In this document: piece by piece, positions 28,585 to 36,213 of the stretch
Layout of the letters: every line of letters begins with the position of its first letter
Position numbering within the stretch: position 1 is the first letter of the stretch
Source: Methylorubrum thiocyanatum
GTDB lineage: Bacteria; Pseudomonadota; Alphaproteobacteria; Rhizobiales; Beijerinckiaceae
Direction: 5' to 3'
DNA length: 64,000 bases
NCBI GenBank assembly: GCA_014138645.1
Contig: JACJIB010000001.1
Coordinates: forward strand, 186,001-250,000
Notes under the pieces: generated by a model
Told to the model about the DNA's origin: nothing
The model's input: the letters and a program-made list of their open reading frames with translations, nothing else
Databases searched by the model: none
Position numbers and translations under genes: made by a program

Positions 28585-28686
28585 ATGCGGATGATGAAGG
28601 CCTTTTCTTACGGAATGATCGGTGTGTTCGCCCTCGGACTCGCGACCGCGGTGGTCGGAGCCGCGAACCTGCTGCTCAACCTCTGA
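28585..28686 (+). CDS. 33-residue single-pass membrane peptide
   Basis: ATG at 28585 opens 33 codons ending at a TGA. The sequence begins MRMMKAFSYGMIGVF and continues as one hydrophobic helix (ALGLATAVVGAANLLLNL). A strong GGAGGAAA ribosome-binding sequence lies about 10 bp upstream. The unit lies between two hairpin terminators (28487 and 28741), so it appears to be a separately transcribed small membrane-protein gene. No family is known to me. Alternative starts at the third or fourth codon are possible. Confidence 0.6.
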   Translation: MRMMKAFSYGMIGVFALGLATAVVGAANLLLNL

Positions 28687-28740
28687 TGGCAGGGGCCTCC
28701 GTCCGACCGTCGCCCGGTCGAGATGACGATCCATGAGAAA

Positions 28741-28768
28741 GGGCCGCCCCGACGGGCGGCCCTTTTTT
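28741..28768 (+). terminator. rho-independent terminator after the 33-residue peptide gene
   Basis: A perfect 9-bp GC stem (GGGCCGCCC and complement) with loop CGAC is followed by six T residues, 54 bp after the stop codon and before the convergent COG0523 gene. Confidence 0.92.
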
Positions 28769-28799
28769 CGTGCGCGGTTGCAAGGGGCGCGGTTTCGCC

Positions 28800-29789
28800 T
28801 CACGCCTTGCAGGCGAAAAAGCCTTCGCGGATCGCCTCCGGATCGAGGTTGCGGCCGATGAAGACGACGCGGGAGACGCGCGGCTCGTCGGCACCCCATT
28901 CACCCTGGACGTCGCCGTCGAGGATCATGTGCACGCCCTGGAAGACGAAGCGCTTCGGCTCGTCGGGGAAGGCGACGATGCCCTTGCAGCGCAGGATGTC
29001 CGGCCCCTGGACCTGAGTCAGGTTCGAGATCCACGGCATGAACTTCTCCGGATCGACCAGCCCGTCGATCTTGGCCGAGACCGACTGCATCTGTTCGTCG
29101 TGGTGATGGTGGTGGCCCTCTTCCAGGAAGTCGGGCTCCACATCGAGGATGCGCGACAGGTCGAAGGCATTGCGGTCGAGCACCTGATCGAGCGGGATCG
29201 CGCAGCGCTCGGTGCGGTGGACCTTGGCCCAGGGATTGATCGCGCGGATCTGGCCCTCGACCCGGTCGAGATCCTCGCCCGAGACGAGGTCGGACTTGTT
29301 GAGCAGGATCACGTCGGCAAACGCGATCTGGTTCTTGGCCTCGGGCGCGTCGGCGAGCCGGTCGGTGAGCCACTTGGCGTCGGCCACCGTCACCACCGCG
29401 TCGAGCCGGGCCGCCTCGCCGACATCCTGGTCGACGAAGAAGGTCTGAGCGACCGGGGCGGGGTCGGCGAGCCCGGTGGTCTCGACGATGATCGCGTCGA
29501 ACTTGCCGCGGCGCTTCACCAGCCCGTCCATGATGCGGATCAGGTCGCCGCGCACGGTGCAGCAGACGCAGCCGTTGTTCATCTCGAACACTTCCTCGTC
29601 GGCGCCGACGACGAGGTCGTTGTCGATGCCGATCTCGCCGAACTCGTTGACGATCACGGCGTAGCGCTTGCCGTGCTGTTCGGTGAGGATGCGGTTGAGC
29701 AGCGTCGTCTTGCCGGCTCCGAGATAGCCGGTGAGCACCGTCACCGGGATCTTTTCGGACGAGGCGGAGACGGGAGAGGCGTCGGACAT
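28800..29789 (-). CDS. COG0523 (CobW/ZNG1-like) metallochaperone GTPase
   Basis: The 329-residue protein has the Walker A motif [16 protein letters not shown] (about residue 20), the switch segment [13 protein letters not shown], the metal-binding [13 protein letters not shown] (CxCC motif, about 72-77), [16 protein letters not shown] (NKxD motif), a His-rich loop [11 protein letters not shown] (about 225) and the C-terminal CobW_C domain. COG0523 GTPases deliver Zn, Co or other metals to target enzymes. The metal is not fixed by sequence; the His-rich loop and a Zur-like palindrome upstream favour zinc. Cobalamin synthesis neighbours are absent, so a CobW role is less likely. Confidence 0.88.
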   Translation of the reverse strand: MSDASPVSASSEKIPVTVLTGYLGAGKTTLLNRILTEQHGKRYAVIVNEFGEIGIDNDLVVGADEEVFEMNNGCVCCTVRGDLIRIMDGLVKRRGKFDAIIVETTGLADPAPVAQTFFVDQDVGEAARLDAVVTVADAKWLTDRLADAPEAKNQIAFADVILLNKSDLVSGEDLDRVEGQIRAINPWAKVHRTERCAIPLDQVLDRNAFDLSRILDVEPDFLEEGHHHHHDEQMQSVSAKIDGLVDPEKFMPWISNLTQVQGPDILRCKGIVAFPDEPKRFVFQGVHMILDGDVQGEWGADEPRVSRVVFIGRNLDPEAIREGFFACKA

Positions 29790-29829
29790 GAGGGACCTGG
29801 GCAGCTTGTTCGGTGACGGGGTGTCAGGC

Positions 29830-29844
29830 TGTCATATTGTATCA
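29830..29844 (-). promoter_or_regulatory. Zur-like A/T palindrome upstream of the COG0523 gene
   Basis: TGTCATATTGTATCA is an imperfect inverted repeat 41 bp before the start codon. Four of seven base pairs of the dyad hold. Alphaproteobacterial Zur boxes look similar, but the match is weak. Confidence 0.3.
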
Positions 29845-29888
29845 TCCGGCGTTCATGAAAGGCCGCGTCGACGCAACGCAGCCTCCTG

Positions 29889-30473
29889 TCAGGCTTGGCT
29901 GCCGGAGGGCGCCGGCCGCAGCCCCTCGCTGAGCGCCGCCAGCGTCCGCCCGAACCCCTCCGGCCCCGCCAGGAAGCGCTCCAGCAGCAAGGCCCCCTCC
30001 AGCGCCGCCACGATCATCCGGGCATGGCCCTGCGGGTCGAGCCCGGCGCGGACGCTGCCGTCGAACTGCCCCTCCTCGATCACCCCGGCGAGCCAGGCGA
30101 TGTGCTTGTCGAAGAAGGCGGTGATGGCCCGTCGCAGCGCCTCGGGCAGCGTCTCCAGCTCGACGGCGAGCGCCGCGCACAGGCAGCCCAGCCCCTGCTC
30201 GACCCCGCCGAGATAGAGCCGGCCATAGGCCACGATCCGCGCCACTCCGTCCCGGGTCCGCTCCGAGATGTCGTCGAGCGCCGCGTCGTAGCGGGCGTCG
30301 TAGGCCTCGATCAGCGCCTGGGCGAGCGCTTCCTTGGTGCGGAAATGGTGGTGGATGCTCGCCTTGCGGATGCCGACGGCCTCGGCGAGATCGGCGTAGC
30401 TGAAGCCGGAATAGCCCCGGCCGCGCACCAGGATCTCGGCCTCGCTGAGCAGCGATGCGCGCGTGTCTCTCAT
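29889..30473 (-). CDS. TetR-family transcriptional regulator
   Basis: The 194-residue protein starts MRDTRASLLSEAEI (an ATG 12 codons upstream is also possible). The N-terminal helix-turn-helix covers about residues 20-55 (YADLAEAVGIRKASIHHHFRTKEAL). The C-terminal ligand domain has Cys-containing LGCLCAALAVELETLPE and FDKHIAWLAGVIEEGQ. It is divergent from the quinoprotein relay cluster. The palindrome ATCTA-N5-TAGAT that overlaps the putative relay promoter is its likely operator. The ligand is unknown. Confidence 0.88.
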   Translation of the reverse strand: MRDTRASLLSEAEILVRGRGYSGFSYADLAEAVGIRKASIHHHFRTKEALAQALIEAYDARYDAALDDISERTRDGVARIVAYGRLYLGGVEQGLGCLCAALAVELETLPEALRRAITAFFDKHIAWLAGVIEEGQFDGSVRAGLDPQGHARMIVAALEGALLLERFLAGPEGFGRTLAALSEGLRPAPSGSQA

Positions 30474-30570
30474 CGCCTGTCTCTCAACGTCCGTCCGCTC
30501 GCGGTTCATCCATCCGTGCGGGGTCGATCACGTGATCGCGACGGACCCGTACGCTGGGTGATGGTGGCAC

Positions 30571-30600
30571 TTGACGCACCAAAAATCTACCTACTAGATG
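30571..30600 (+). promoter_or_regulatory. candidate promoter with embedded TetR operator for the relay cluster
   Basis: TTGACG at 30571-30576 and CTAGAT at 30594-30599 are separated by 17 bp. The perfect dyad ATCTA-N5-TAGAT (30585-30599) covers the spacer and the -10 box, as expected for repression by the divergent TetR protein. Confidence 0.5.
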
Positions 30601-30687
30601 GTTTGCACTATATCGATAAATTCGCCGGGAGGATCGGCCGATGGCGGCCCTTGCACGCCGGAACTGCGAGCCGGCCGGAGGCGGGCG

Positions 30688-31620
30688 TTGAGCGCGTCCG
30701 TCACGCGCCGCGCCGCCCTGTTCGGCGGGTTCTGCCTGTGCTGCCTGCCGCGGCCGGGCTTCGCCGTCGACGCGCTGTCGATGGAGGAGGTCGCGCCCGG
30801 CACCTTCATCCGGCGCGGCCCCGATGCCGAGGCGACCCCCGAGAACGCCGACGGCATCGCCAATATCGGCTTCATCGTCGGCCGCGACGGGGTGCTCGTC
30901 ACCGAATCCGGCGGCAGCCTCGCCGACGGGCAATGGCTGCGCGAACAAATCGCCCGGCGCACGGACAAGCCGATCCGCTACGTGATGCTCACCCATGTGC
31001 ATCCCGACCACGTCTTCGGCGCCGCCGCCTTCCGCGGCGACAACCCGACCTTCGTCGGCCACGCCGCCTTGCGCGGGGCGCTCGATGCCCGGGGCGCGTT
31101 CTACCGCCAGCGCCTCGCCGAGATCCTCGGCGAAGACAAGGCGGGGGAGGTGGTCTATCCGACGATGGAGGTGAAGGACGGCGCGGAGATCGATCTCGGC
31201 GACCGGACCCTGCGGCTCACGGCCCACGGCAGCGCCCACACCAGCTGCGACCTGTCGATGCTCGATACCGGCAGCGGCCTGCTGTTCCCGGCCGACCTGC
31301 TCTTCGTCGGCCGCATCCCCTCGCTCGACGGCAGCCTGCTCGGCTGGTTCAAGGAGATCGAGCGTCTGAAGGCGATGGGCGCCGCCGATGCCGTGCCGGG
31401 CCACGGCCCGACCCGCGTCGCCTTCGCCCCCGCGATGGCCGATCTCGCGCGTTATCTCACGGCGCTGCGCGACGAGACCCGCAAGGCGGTGGCCTCCGGC
31501 GTGCCGATCGAGGCCGCGGTCCAGAGCGTGGCGCTGGGGGAGAAGGACAGGTGGGCGCTGTTCGACACCTATAACGGCCGCAACGTCACCCAGGCCTACC
31601 AAGAACTCGAATGGGAATGA
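30688..31620 (+). CDS. quinoprotein relay system zinc metallo-hydrolase (metallo-beta-lactamase fold)
   Basis: The 310-residue protein starts at a TTG at 30688, chosen because GGAGG lies 7 bp upstream and it is followed at once by a twin-arginine-like signal (SVTRRAALFGGFCLCCLPRPGFAV). The metallo-hydrolase core has the metal motif LTHVHPDHVFG (HxHxDH, about residue 103), the later His in GSAHTSCDLSML, Asp in LFPADLLF and His in VPGHGPTR. It matches the family of MBL proteins that accompany PQQ-dependent dehydrogenases with a SoxYZ-like carrier. It is the first gene of a four-gene plus-strand cluster. Its reaction is unknown. Confidence 0.82.
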   Translation: MSASVTRRAALFGGFCLCCLPRPGFAVDALSMEEVAPGTFIRRGPDAEATPENADGIANIGFIVGRDGVLVTESGGSLADGQWLREQIARRTDKPIRYVMLTHVHPDHVFGAAAFRGDNPTFVGHAALRGALDARGAFYRQRLAEILGEDKAGEVVYPTMEVKDGAEIDLGDRTLRLTAHGSAHTSCDLSMLDTGSGLLFPADLLFVGRIPSLDGSLLGWFKEIERLKAMGAADAVPGHGPTRVAFAPAMADLARYLTALRDETRKAVASGVPIEAAVQSVALGEKDRWALFDTYNGRNVTQAYQELEWE

Positions 31621-31661
31621 CCGCCGCACGGTTCGGGGGATTCGCCGGAAGGAGACACGCC

Positions 31662-32492
31662 ATGAAAGGCCCTGTCATGAAACGCCTGATGCTCGCCCTC
31701 AGCCTCACGCTCTCGGCCGCCGCGCTCGCGCCGGCCCCAGTGAGGGCCGGCGCCACCGATACTGACGAGGAGCGCGCCGCCCGCTGGTCCGAGATCAAGG
31801 CGTCGATCTTCGGCGACCGCAAGGTCGAGGCCAGCCCGAGCGCCGTGACCATCGACGCCCCCGCCCGCGCCCTCGACGCCGCCCTGGTGCCGATCGGCCT
31901 GACGCTCGCCGACAAGGACAGCGTCAAGGGCCTCTACTTCATCATCGACGACAACCCCTCGCCCTACGCGGCGCATTTCACCTTCGGGCCGGCGGCCGAT
32001 CCGGGCGAGATCAAGATGCGGGTGCGGGTGAACAACTACACCAACGTCCACGCGGTGGTGGAGACCAAGGACGGGCGGCTCCTCGAATCGGCGAAGTTCG
32101 TCAAAGCCTCGGGCGGCTGCTCGGCGCCGATGGGCATGAGCGACGAGGAGGCGATGAAGGGCATGGGCGAGATGCGCATGAAGTTCGTCGGCGACGTCCA
32201 GCCGGGCAAGCCGGCCGAGGCGACGCTGATGGTGCGCCACCCGAATTTCTCCGGGATGCAGATGAACCAGCTCACCCGCGACTACACCCCGGCCCGCTAC
32301 ATCCAGAAGCTCGACGTCACCTACGGCGACAAGCTCGTGTTCCACCTCGACGGCGACATCTCCATCGCCTCGAACCCGGTCATCAACTTCGCCTTCAAGC
32401 CGGAGGGGCAAGGCTCGCTCAAGGTCGTGGCCTCCGACAACCAGGAGGGGCGCTGGGAGCACAGCTTCCCGGTTCCCTCGGCCAGCAACTGA
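31662..32492 (+). CDS. quinoprotein dehydrogenase-associated SoxYZ-like carrier
   Basis: The 276-residue exported protein starts at the ATG at 31662, with GGAAGGAG upstream (an earlier frame at 31611 overlaps the previous gene). A signal peptide (MKRLMLALSLTLSAAALAPAPVRA) is followed by a SoxY-like domain ending in VKASGGCSAPMG, where the Cys is the expected carrier residue, and a SoxZ-like domain (VQPGKPAEATLMVRHPNFSGMQMNQLTR). Fused SoxYZ-like proteins of this type occur next to PQQ dehydrogenases rather than thiosulfate oxidation genes. No sox genes are nearby. It may carry an intermediate processed by the MBL enzyme. Confidence 0.85.
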   Translation: MKGPVMKRLMLALSLTLSAAALAPAPVRAGATDTDEERAARWSEIKASIFGDRKVEASPSAVTIDAPARALDAALVPIGLTLADKDSVKGLYFIIDDNPSPYAAHFTFGPAADPGEIKMRVRVNNYTNVHAVVETKDGRLLESAKFVKASGGCSAPMGMSDEEAMKGMGEMRMKFVGDVQPGKPAEATLMVRHPNFSGMQMNQLTRDYTPARYIQKLDVTYGDKLVFHLDGDISIASNPVINFAFKPEGQGSLKVVASDNQEGRWEHSFPVPSASN

Positions 32493-32497
32493 CGCCG

Positions 32498-33103
32498 GTG
32501 GGGATGTCGATGCGGATGCGGGTGATTGCGAGAGGCGCGGCGCTCGCCGCGCTGGGCCTGATGCTCGGCGCGGCCGGTCCCGCCGATTCGCCGGTCAACG
32601 TGCCGGAGCCGGAGGGGTATTACACCGGGCCGCCGCGGGGTTACACGCCGGCGACCCTCAAGGGCGCGACGGTCATCGACCTGAAGGGCCTCGAGGCGCT
32701 GCTGCCGGAGCGGCCGGTTCTCATCGACGTGGTGCTCGCCGACCATCGGCCGGCGGGCCTGCCCGCCGACCGGCCCTGGCTGCCGACCCACCGCTCGATC
32801 CCCGACGCGGTCTGGATGCCGGGGGCGGGCGCCGCGCCGCTCGCGCCGGAGAAGGAGGACGCCTTCCTCGCGCGGGTCGCCGCGCTGACCGGCGGGGACA
32901 AAGCCAAGCCGATCGTGACCTTCTGCCGGCCGGAATGCTGGGGCAGCTGGAACGCGGGCAAGCGGCTGGTCGCGGCCGGCTACAGCCGCGTCCACTGGTT
33001 CCCCCTCGGCGTCGAGGGCTGGCAGGACGATCACGACACCGCCGTCGCCCGGCCCGACCCGGCCTGGATGGCCGCCGCCAGCGAGCGTGCGGCCCAGCGC
33101 TGA
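32498..33103 (+). CDS. PQQ-dependent catabolism-associated CXXCW-motif protein (rhodanese-like)
   Basis: The 201-residue protein starts at GTG 32498 (ATGs at 32504 and 32510 are alternatives). A signal peptide (RVIARGAALAALGLMLGAAG) is followed by PEPEGYYTGPPRGYTP, typical of the family, and a rhodanese-like fold with VTFCRPECWGSWNAGKRLV holding the paired cysteines (about residues 147-151) and FPLGVEGWQDD near the end. It is only 5 bp after the SoxYZ-like gene, so co-translation is likely. Family members are found with quinoprotein alcohol dehydrogenases; the exact role is unknown. Confidence 0.83.
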   Translation: MGMSMRMRVIARGAALAALGLMLGAAGPADSPVNVPEPEGYYTGPPRGYTPATLKGATVIDLKGLEALLPERPVLIDVVLADHRPAGLPADRPWLPTHRSIPDAVWMPGAGAAPLAPEKEDAFLARVAALTGGDKAKPIVTFCRPECWGSWNAGKRLVAAGYSRVHWFPLGVEGWQDDHDTAVARPDPAWMAAASERAAQR

Positions 33104-33136
33104 GGCCGCGACGCGAGACGCCGTGAGGATGAACCG

Positions 33137-33532
33137 ATGACGACCCGCCGCCACGTCCTCGTCCTCGCGGCCGCGCTCATGGCGGGCGGCCTGCCCGCTG
33201 CCGGACAGGCCGCCGCCCCCGTCGCCTTCGACCCGGCAGCCTTCGCGGCGGCGCAGGCCGAGGGGCGCCCCATCCTCGTGCAGATCTCGGCGCCCTGGTG
33301 CCCGATCTGCCGGGCGCAGAAGCCGATCCTGGCGACGTTCTCCGCCGATCCGCGCTTCAAGAACCTTGCGATCTTCACGATCGACTTCGACAGCCAGCGC
33401 GACCTCGTGCGCCGGTTCGGGGCGCAGATGCAGAGCACGCTCATCGTCTACAAGGGCGCCGCCGAGGTGGCCCGCTCCGTCGGCGAGACCCAGGCGGAAT
33501 GGATCGAGCAACTCCTCGAAAGGGCGCTGTGA
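33137..33532 (+). CDS. thioredoxin-fold periplasmic protein
   Basis: The 131-residue protein has a twin-arginine-like signal peptide (MTTRRHVLVLAAALMAGGLPAAGQA) and a thioredoxin domain with the active-site motif APWCPICRAQKP (CPIC, about residues 55-58) and TLIVYKGAAEVARSVG. The cis-proline is replaced in the segment QMQSTLIVY, where thioredoxins have a Pro, which is unusual and may alter reactivity. It is the last gene of the relay cluster, 33 bp after the CXXCW gene, and may keep the cysteines of its neighbours reduced. Confidence 0.85.
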   Translation: MTTRRHVLVLAAALMAGGLPAAGQAAAPVAFDPAAFAAAQAEGRPILVQISAPWCPICRAQKPILATFSADPRFKNLAIFTIDFDSQRDLVRRFGAQMQSTLIVYKGAAEVARSVGETQAEWIEQLLERAL

Positions 33533-33961
33533 CACGATTCCGCCACAATTTGCGGAGGCCGGTCAGCACGGCTGAAACGGCAGCAATCTCAATCGCCTCG
33601 ACCGTCCATCCGTGCCATTGACACCGGCCCGGATGTGGCGGAAAAACGGCAAGCCCGGAGGCGGCTCGAAGTCTAGGGAGGAAAGGCCCGAAAAGGGCAG
33701 AGGCGACGACCGAACCAGATCTTACAGTGCCGTCGGCTGCCGCTCCCGGTGGCCATGGCGTGAGGGAACCGGATCGTCGCCGCAGGAGAAGGCCTTGCCC
33801 CTCCGGGTGCCCCTTCTCGCCGTGACACTTCCTTCCGATCCACCGGAACCGGCCCATATGCCCCTTTGGCGAGGGACGAACGGGCTTATAGAGGCGTTCC
33901 GTCACGCCGCGTCCGGCCCGCCGGACGCTCCCGGGATCGCTAGCCTTCCGGATCACGAGCC
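33533..33961. other. intergenic region before panB
   Basis: About 430 bp between the relay cluster and panB. No gene with a ribosome-binding site was found. No clear terminator follows the thioredoxin-like gene. The panB promoter should lie near the right end, but no convincing hexamers were seen. Confidence 0.5.
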
Positions 33962-34786
33962 ATGTCGCAGGTCGTCCACACCCGTCGTCTGCAGGCGGTC
34001 GATCTGATCAAGCGCAAGGCCGAGGGGCGCAAGATCATCGCGCTCACCGCCTACCACGCGCACACCGCCAACATCGTCGATTCCTACTGCGACTTCGTGC
34101 TGGTGGGCGATTCCCTCGGCATGGTCATGCATGGGATGGAATCGACGCTGCCGGTGACCCTGGAAATGATGATCCTCCAGGCCCAGGCGGTGATGCGCGG
34201 CACCGCGCGCGCCCTGGTCGTGGTCGACATGCCGTTCGGCTCCTACGAGGCGAGCCGCGAGCAGGCCTTCCTCAACGCCGCCCGCGTCCTCAAGGAGACG
34301 GGGGCCGGGGCGGTCAAGCTGGAGGGCGGGGCACGCTTCGCCGAGACGGTCGCCTTCCTGACCGAGCGGGGCGTGCCGGTGATGGGCCATATCGGCCTCA
34401 CCCCCCAATCCGTGAACACCATGGGCGGCTTCAAGGTCCAGGGGCACGGGGCCGGCGACGAGGACCGCCTGCGGGCGGATGCCCGGGCGATCAGCGAGGC
34501 GGGCGCCTTCGCCATCGTTATGGAGGGCATCGTCGAGCCGGTGGCCCGGGCCATCGCCACCGATCCGTCGATCCGCGCGGCCACCATCGGCATCGGCGCC
34601 ACCGCCGCCTGCGACGGGCAGATCCTCGTGCTCGAGGACATGCTGGGCCTGAGCGACCGGGTGCCGAAATTCGTCAAGAGCTACGGCTCGCTGCGTGCCC
34701 ATATCGAGGAGGCGGTGCGCGCCTATGCCGACGAGGTCCTGGCGGGCCGCTTCCCGGCGGACGGGCACACCTACCCGCCGCGGTGA
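33962..34786 (+). CDS. panB: 3-methyl-2-oxobutanoate hydroxymethyltransferase PanB
   Basis: PanB uses methylene-tetrahydrofolate to hydroxymethylate 2-oxoisovalerate, the first committed step to pantothenate and coenzyme A. The 274-residue length is typical. Visible motifs are [33 protein letters not shown] (metal-binding Asp), [38 protein letters not shown] and the catalytic region [13 protein letters not shown]. One common family residue, the Tyr in TxYD, appears here as TAYH, a conservative position. A terminator follows. Confidence 0.95.
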   Translation: MSQVVHTRRLQAVDLIKRKAEGRKIIALTAYHAHTANIVDSYCDFVLVGDSLGMVMHGMESTLPVTLEMMILQAQAVMRGTARALVVVDMPFGSYEASREQAFLNAARVLKETGAGAVKLEGGARFAETVAFLTERGVPVMGHIGLTPQSVNTMGGFKVQGHGAGDEDRLRADARAISEAGAFAIVMEGIVEPVARAIATDPSIRAATIGIGATAACDGQILVLEDMLGLSDRVPKFVKSYGSLRAHIEEAVRAYADEVLAGRFPADGHTYPPR

Positions 34787-34850
34787 AGGCGCCGGGCCGC
34801 TGGCGGCTTGACGAAACCGGCCTCATCGGGCATTGACCGCGCCGGAATTC

Positions 34851-34872
34851 GGCCGGGGCTTCCCGGCCTTTT
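34851..34872 (+). terminator. rho-independent terminator after panB
   Basis: A perfect 7-bp stem (GGCCGGG and complement) with loop GCTT is followed by TTTT. Confidence 0.8.
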
Positions 34873-34938
34873 GCGTTTCGCCCGCGCTGGCGCGCCACCA
34901 GCGAATCGCCCCTCGACCCGCTTTAGGAGCGCCCAGCC

Positions 34939-35106
34939 ATGGCCAAGGCCGTTACCGTCAAGATCCGCCTCGTTTCGACCGCCGATACGGGCTACTTCTA
35001 CGTCACGAAGAAGAACTCCCGCACGCAGACCGAGAAGATGGTCATGAAGAAGTATGACCCGGTCGCGCGCAAGCACGTCGAGTTCAAGGAAGCCAAGATC
35101 AAGTAA
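34939..35106 (+). CDS. rpmG: 50S ribosomal protein L33
   Basis: The 55-residue basic protein starts [20 protein letters not shown] and ends [11 protein letters not shown], the usual L33 length and pattern ([23 protein letters not shown], given here in part: [12 protein letters not shown]). AGGAGC lies upstream of the ATG at 34939. It lacks the CxxC pairs of zinc-containing L33, so it is the zinc-independent form. It is a single-gene unit between two terminators. Confidence 0.95.
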   Translation: MAKAVTVKIRLVSTADTGYFYVTKKNSRTQTEKMVMKKYDPVARKHVEFKEAKIK

Positions 35107-35154
35107 GCAGGGCTCGATCCCGCTTTCGCTTCCATCCCTTCGCGGATGGTTCGA

Positions 35155-35182
35155 GGCCGCTCCGGTGACGGGGCGGCCTTTT
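35155..35182 (+). terminator. rho-independent terminator after rpmG
   Basis: A 9-bp stem with one T-G pair (GGCCGCTCC with GGGGCGGCC), 6-base loop, followed by TTTT. Confidence 0.8.
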
Positions 35183-35319
35183 GCGTTCGAGGCATGGGAG
35201 AGGCATGGGAATTGGACGCGTGGGACGAGGCGCCGGGCGATCACCCTCGCGGGATTTTGTCACGCCGCCGCGGCGTCGAGGCCATCCCCGTGCAAGCGAG
35301 ATCGTGTAGACCGAAAGGT

Positions 35320-35502
35320 ATGAACGCCTCTGCCTCGCATCTTGTTCCCGCCGGCATCGCGCTGACGATCGCCTCCGCCGCTACGGCCCTCGACCGCGCC
35401 GGCTACGCGCATTCGGCCGAGATCACCATCAGCGCCGCGCTCGCCGCGGCCGCGCTGATGGTGCTGGTGCGCGCCGCGCCGACGTGGTTCCGGGTCGGCT
35501 GA
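35320..35502 (+). CDS. small hydrophobic protein (unknown function)
   Basis: The 60-residue frame starts at an ATG preceded by AAAGGT. It is almost wholly hydrophobic with two possible transmembrane helices (LVPAGIALTIASAATAL and ITISAALAAAALMVLVRAA). No family is recognised. It may be a real small membrane protein, but the weak ribosome-binding site leaves doubt. Confidence 0.45.
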   Translation: MNASASHLVPAGIALTIASAATALDRAGYAHSAEITISAALAAAALMVLVRAAPTWFRVG

Positions 35503-35524
35503 TCCCGATTCATCCGGGCCGCGG

Positions 35525-36046
35525 TCAGGCGCGGTCGAGCCGGACCGACAGCATCCGTACCGTGAGGCGGGGCGAGAACGGCAGGCCCGTGAGCAGGTGC
35601 GCCCGCCGCACGACGTCGCCCGCCCGCGGCCCGCGGGCGCCGACGACGCGCTCCCCCCGCGCGGCGATCCGGTCCGGCAAGGCCGCGTGCGCCCGCCGCA
35701 TCCGGCCGAGGGCGATGTCCGGTCGGGCGGTGCCGACGAACCGGTCCAGGCTGCGGATCCAGCCCTCGGCCGGGATGTCGCCCGGCTCCAGGCACAGCAG
35801 CCACTCGCGCCGCGCCGCCTTGGCCCCCGCGCCCCACGGGTTCGCGCCGGGCGGGCACACCACCAGGGTGGCGCCGCTGCCCTCGGCCACGGTCTCCAGG
35901 GCGGGGCAGGCCTCCGCCGTCACGATCACCGCATCGCCCACGAGCCCGGCCGCCACGCCCGCGACGAGCGCGCTCAGCGTGTCGGCGAGGCACTCGATCG
36001 CAGCCGGGTCGGAGGAGCGCGCCACGTGGATGAGGCCGGAGATCAT
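35525..36046 (-). CDS. divergent glycosyltransferase-like protein
   Basis: The 173-residue protein starts MISGLIHVARSSDPA. The fold pattern resembles a shortened GT-A family 2 glycosyltransferase: an N-terminal strand, AVIVTAEACPALETVAEGSGATLVV, then PWGAGAKAARREWLLCLEPGDIPAEGW, where LEPGD replaces the usual DxD-type motif. Homologues of this shape occur next to other genes in Rhizobiales, usually annotated as glycosyltransferases. It is shorter than typical and lacks a C-terminal membrane segment, so catalytic activity is doubtful. It is divergent from the radical SAM gene. Confidence 0.65.
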   Translation of the reverse strand: MISGLIHVARSSDPAAIECLADTLSALVAGVAAGLVGDAVIVTAEACPALETVAEGSGATLVVCPPGANPWGAGAKAARREWLLCLEPGDIPAEGWIRSLDRFVGTARPDIALGRMRRAHAALPDRIAARGERVVGARGPRAGDVVRRAHLLTGLPFSPRLTVRMLSVRLDRA

Positions 36047-36213
36047 GCCGGGCGAATAACCGATTTTCCGCGGCTGCAAAGCATTCGTTGCACGACCATT
36101 CCCGAAGACGCGCCCGGAAAGGCCGACAAAGCCCGCGCCTGCATCAAACTTGTGCATTCGCGCTTTCCATGTTCTCTATTTGTTCCTATGGCAGGGGCGA
36201 GCGGAGCGCTGGC

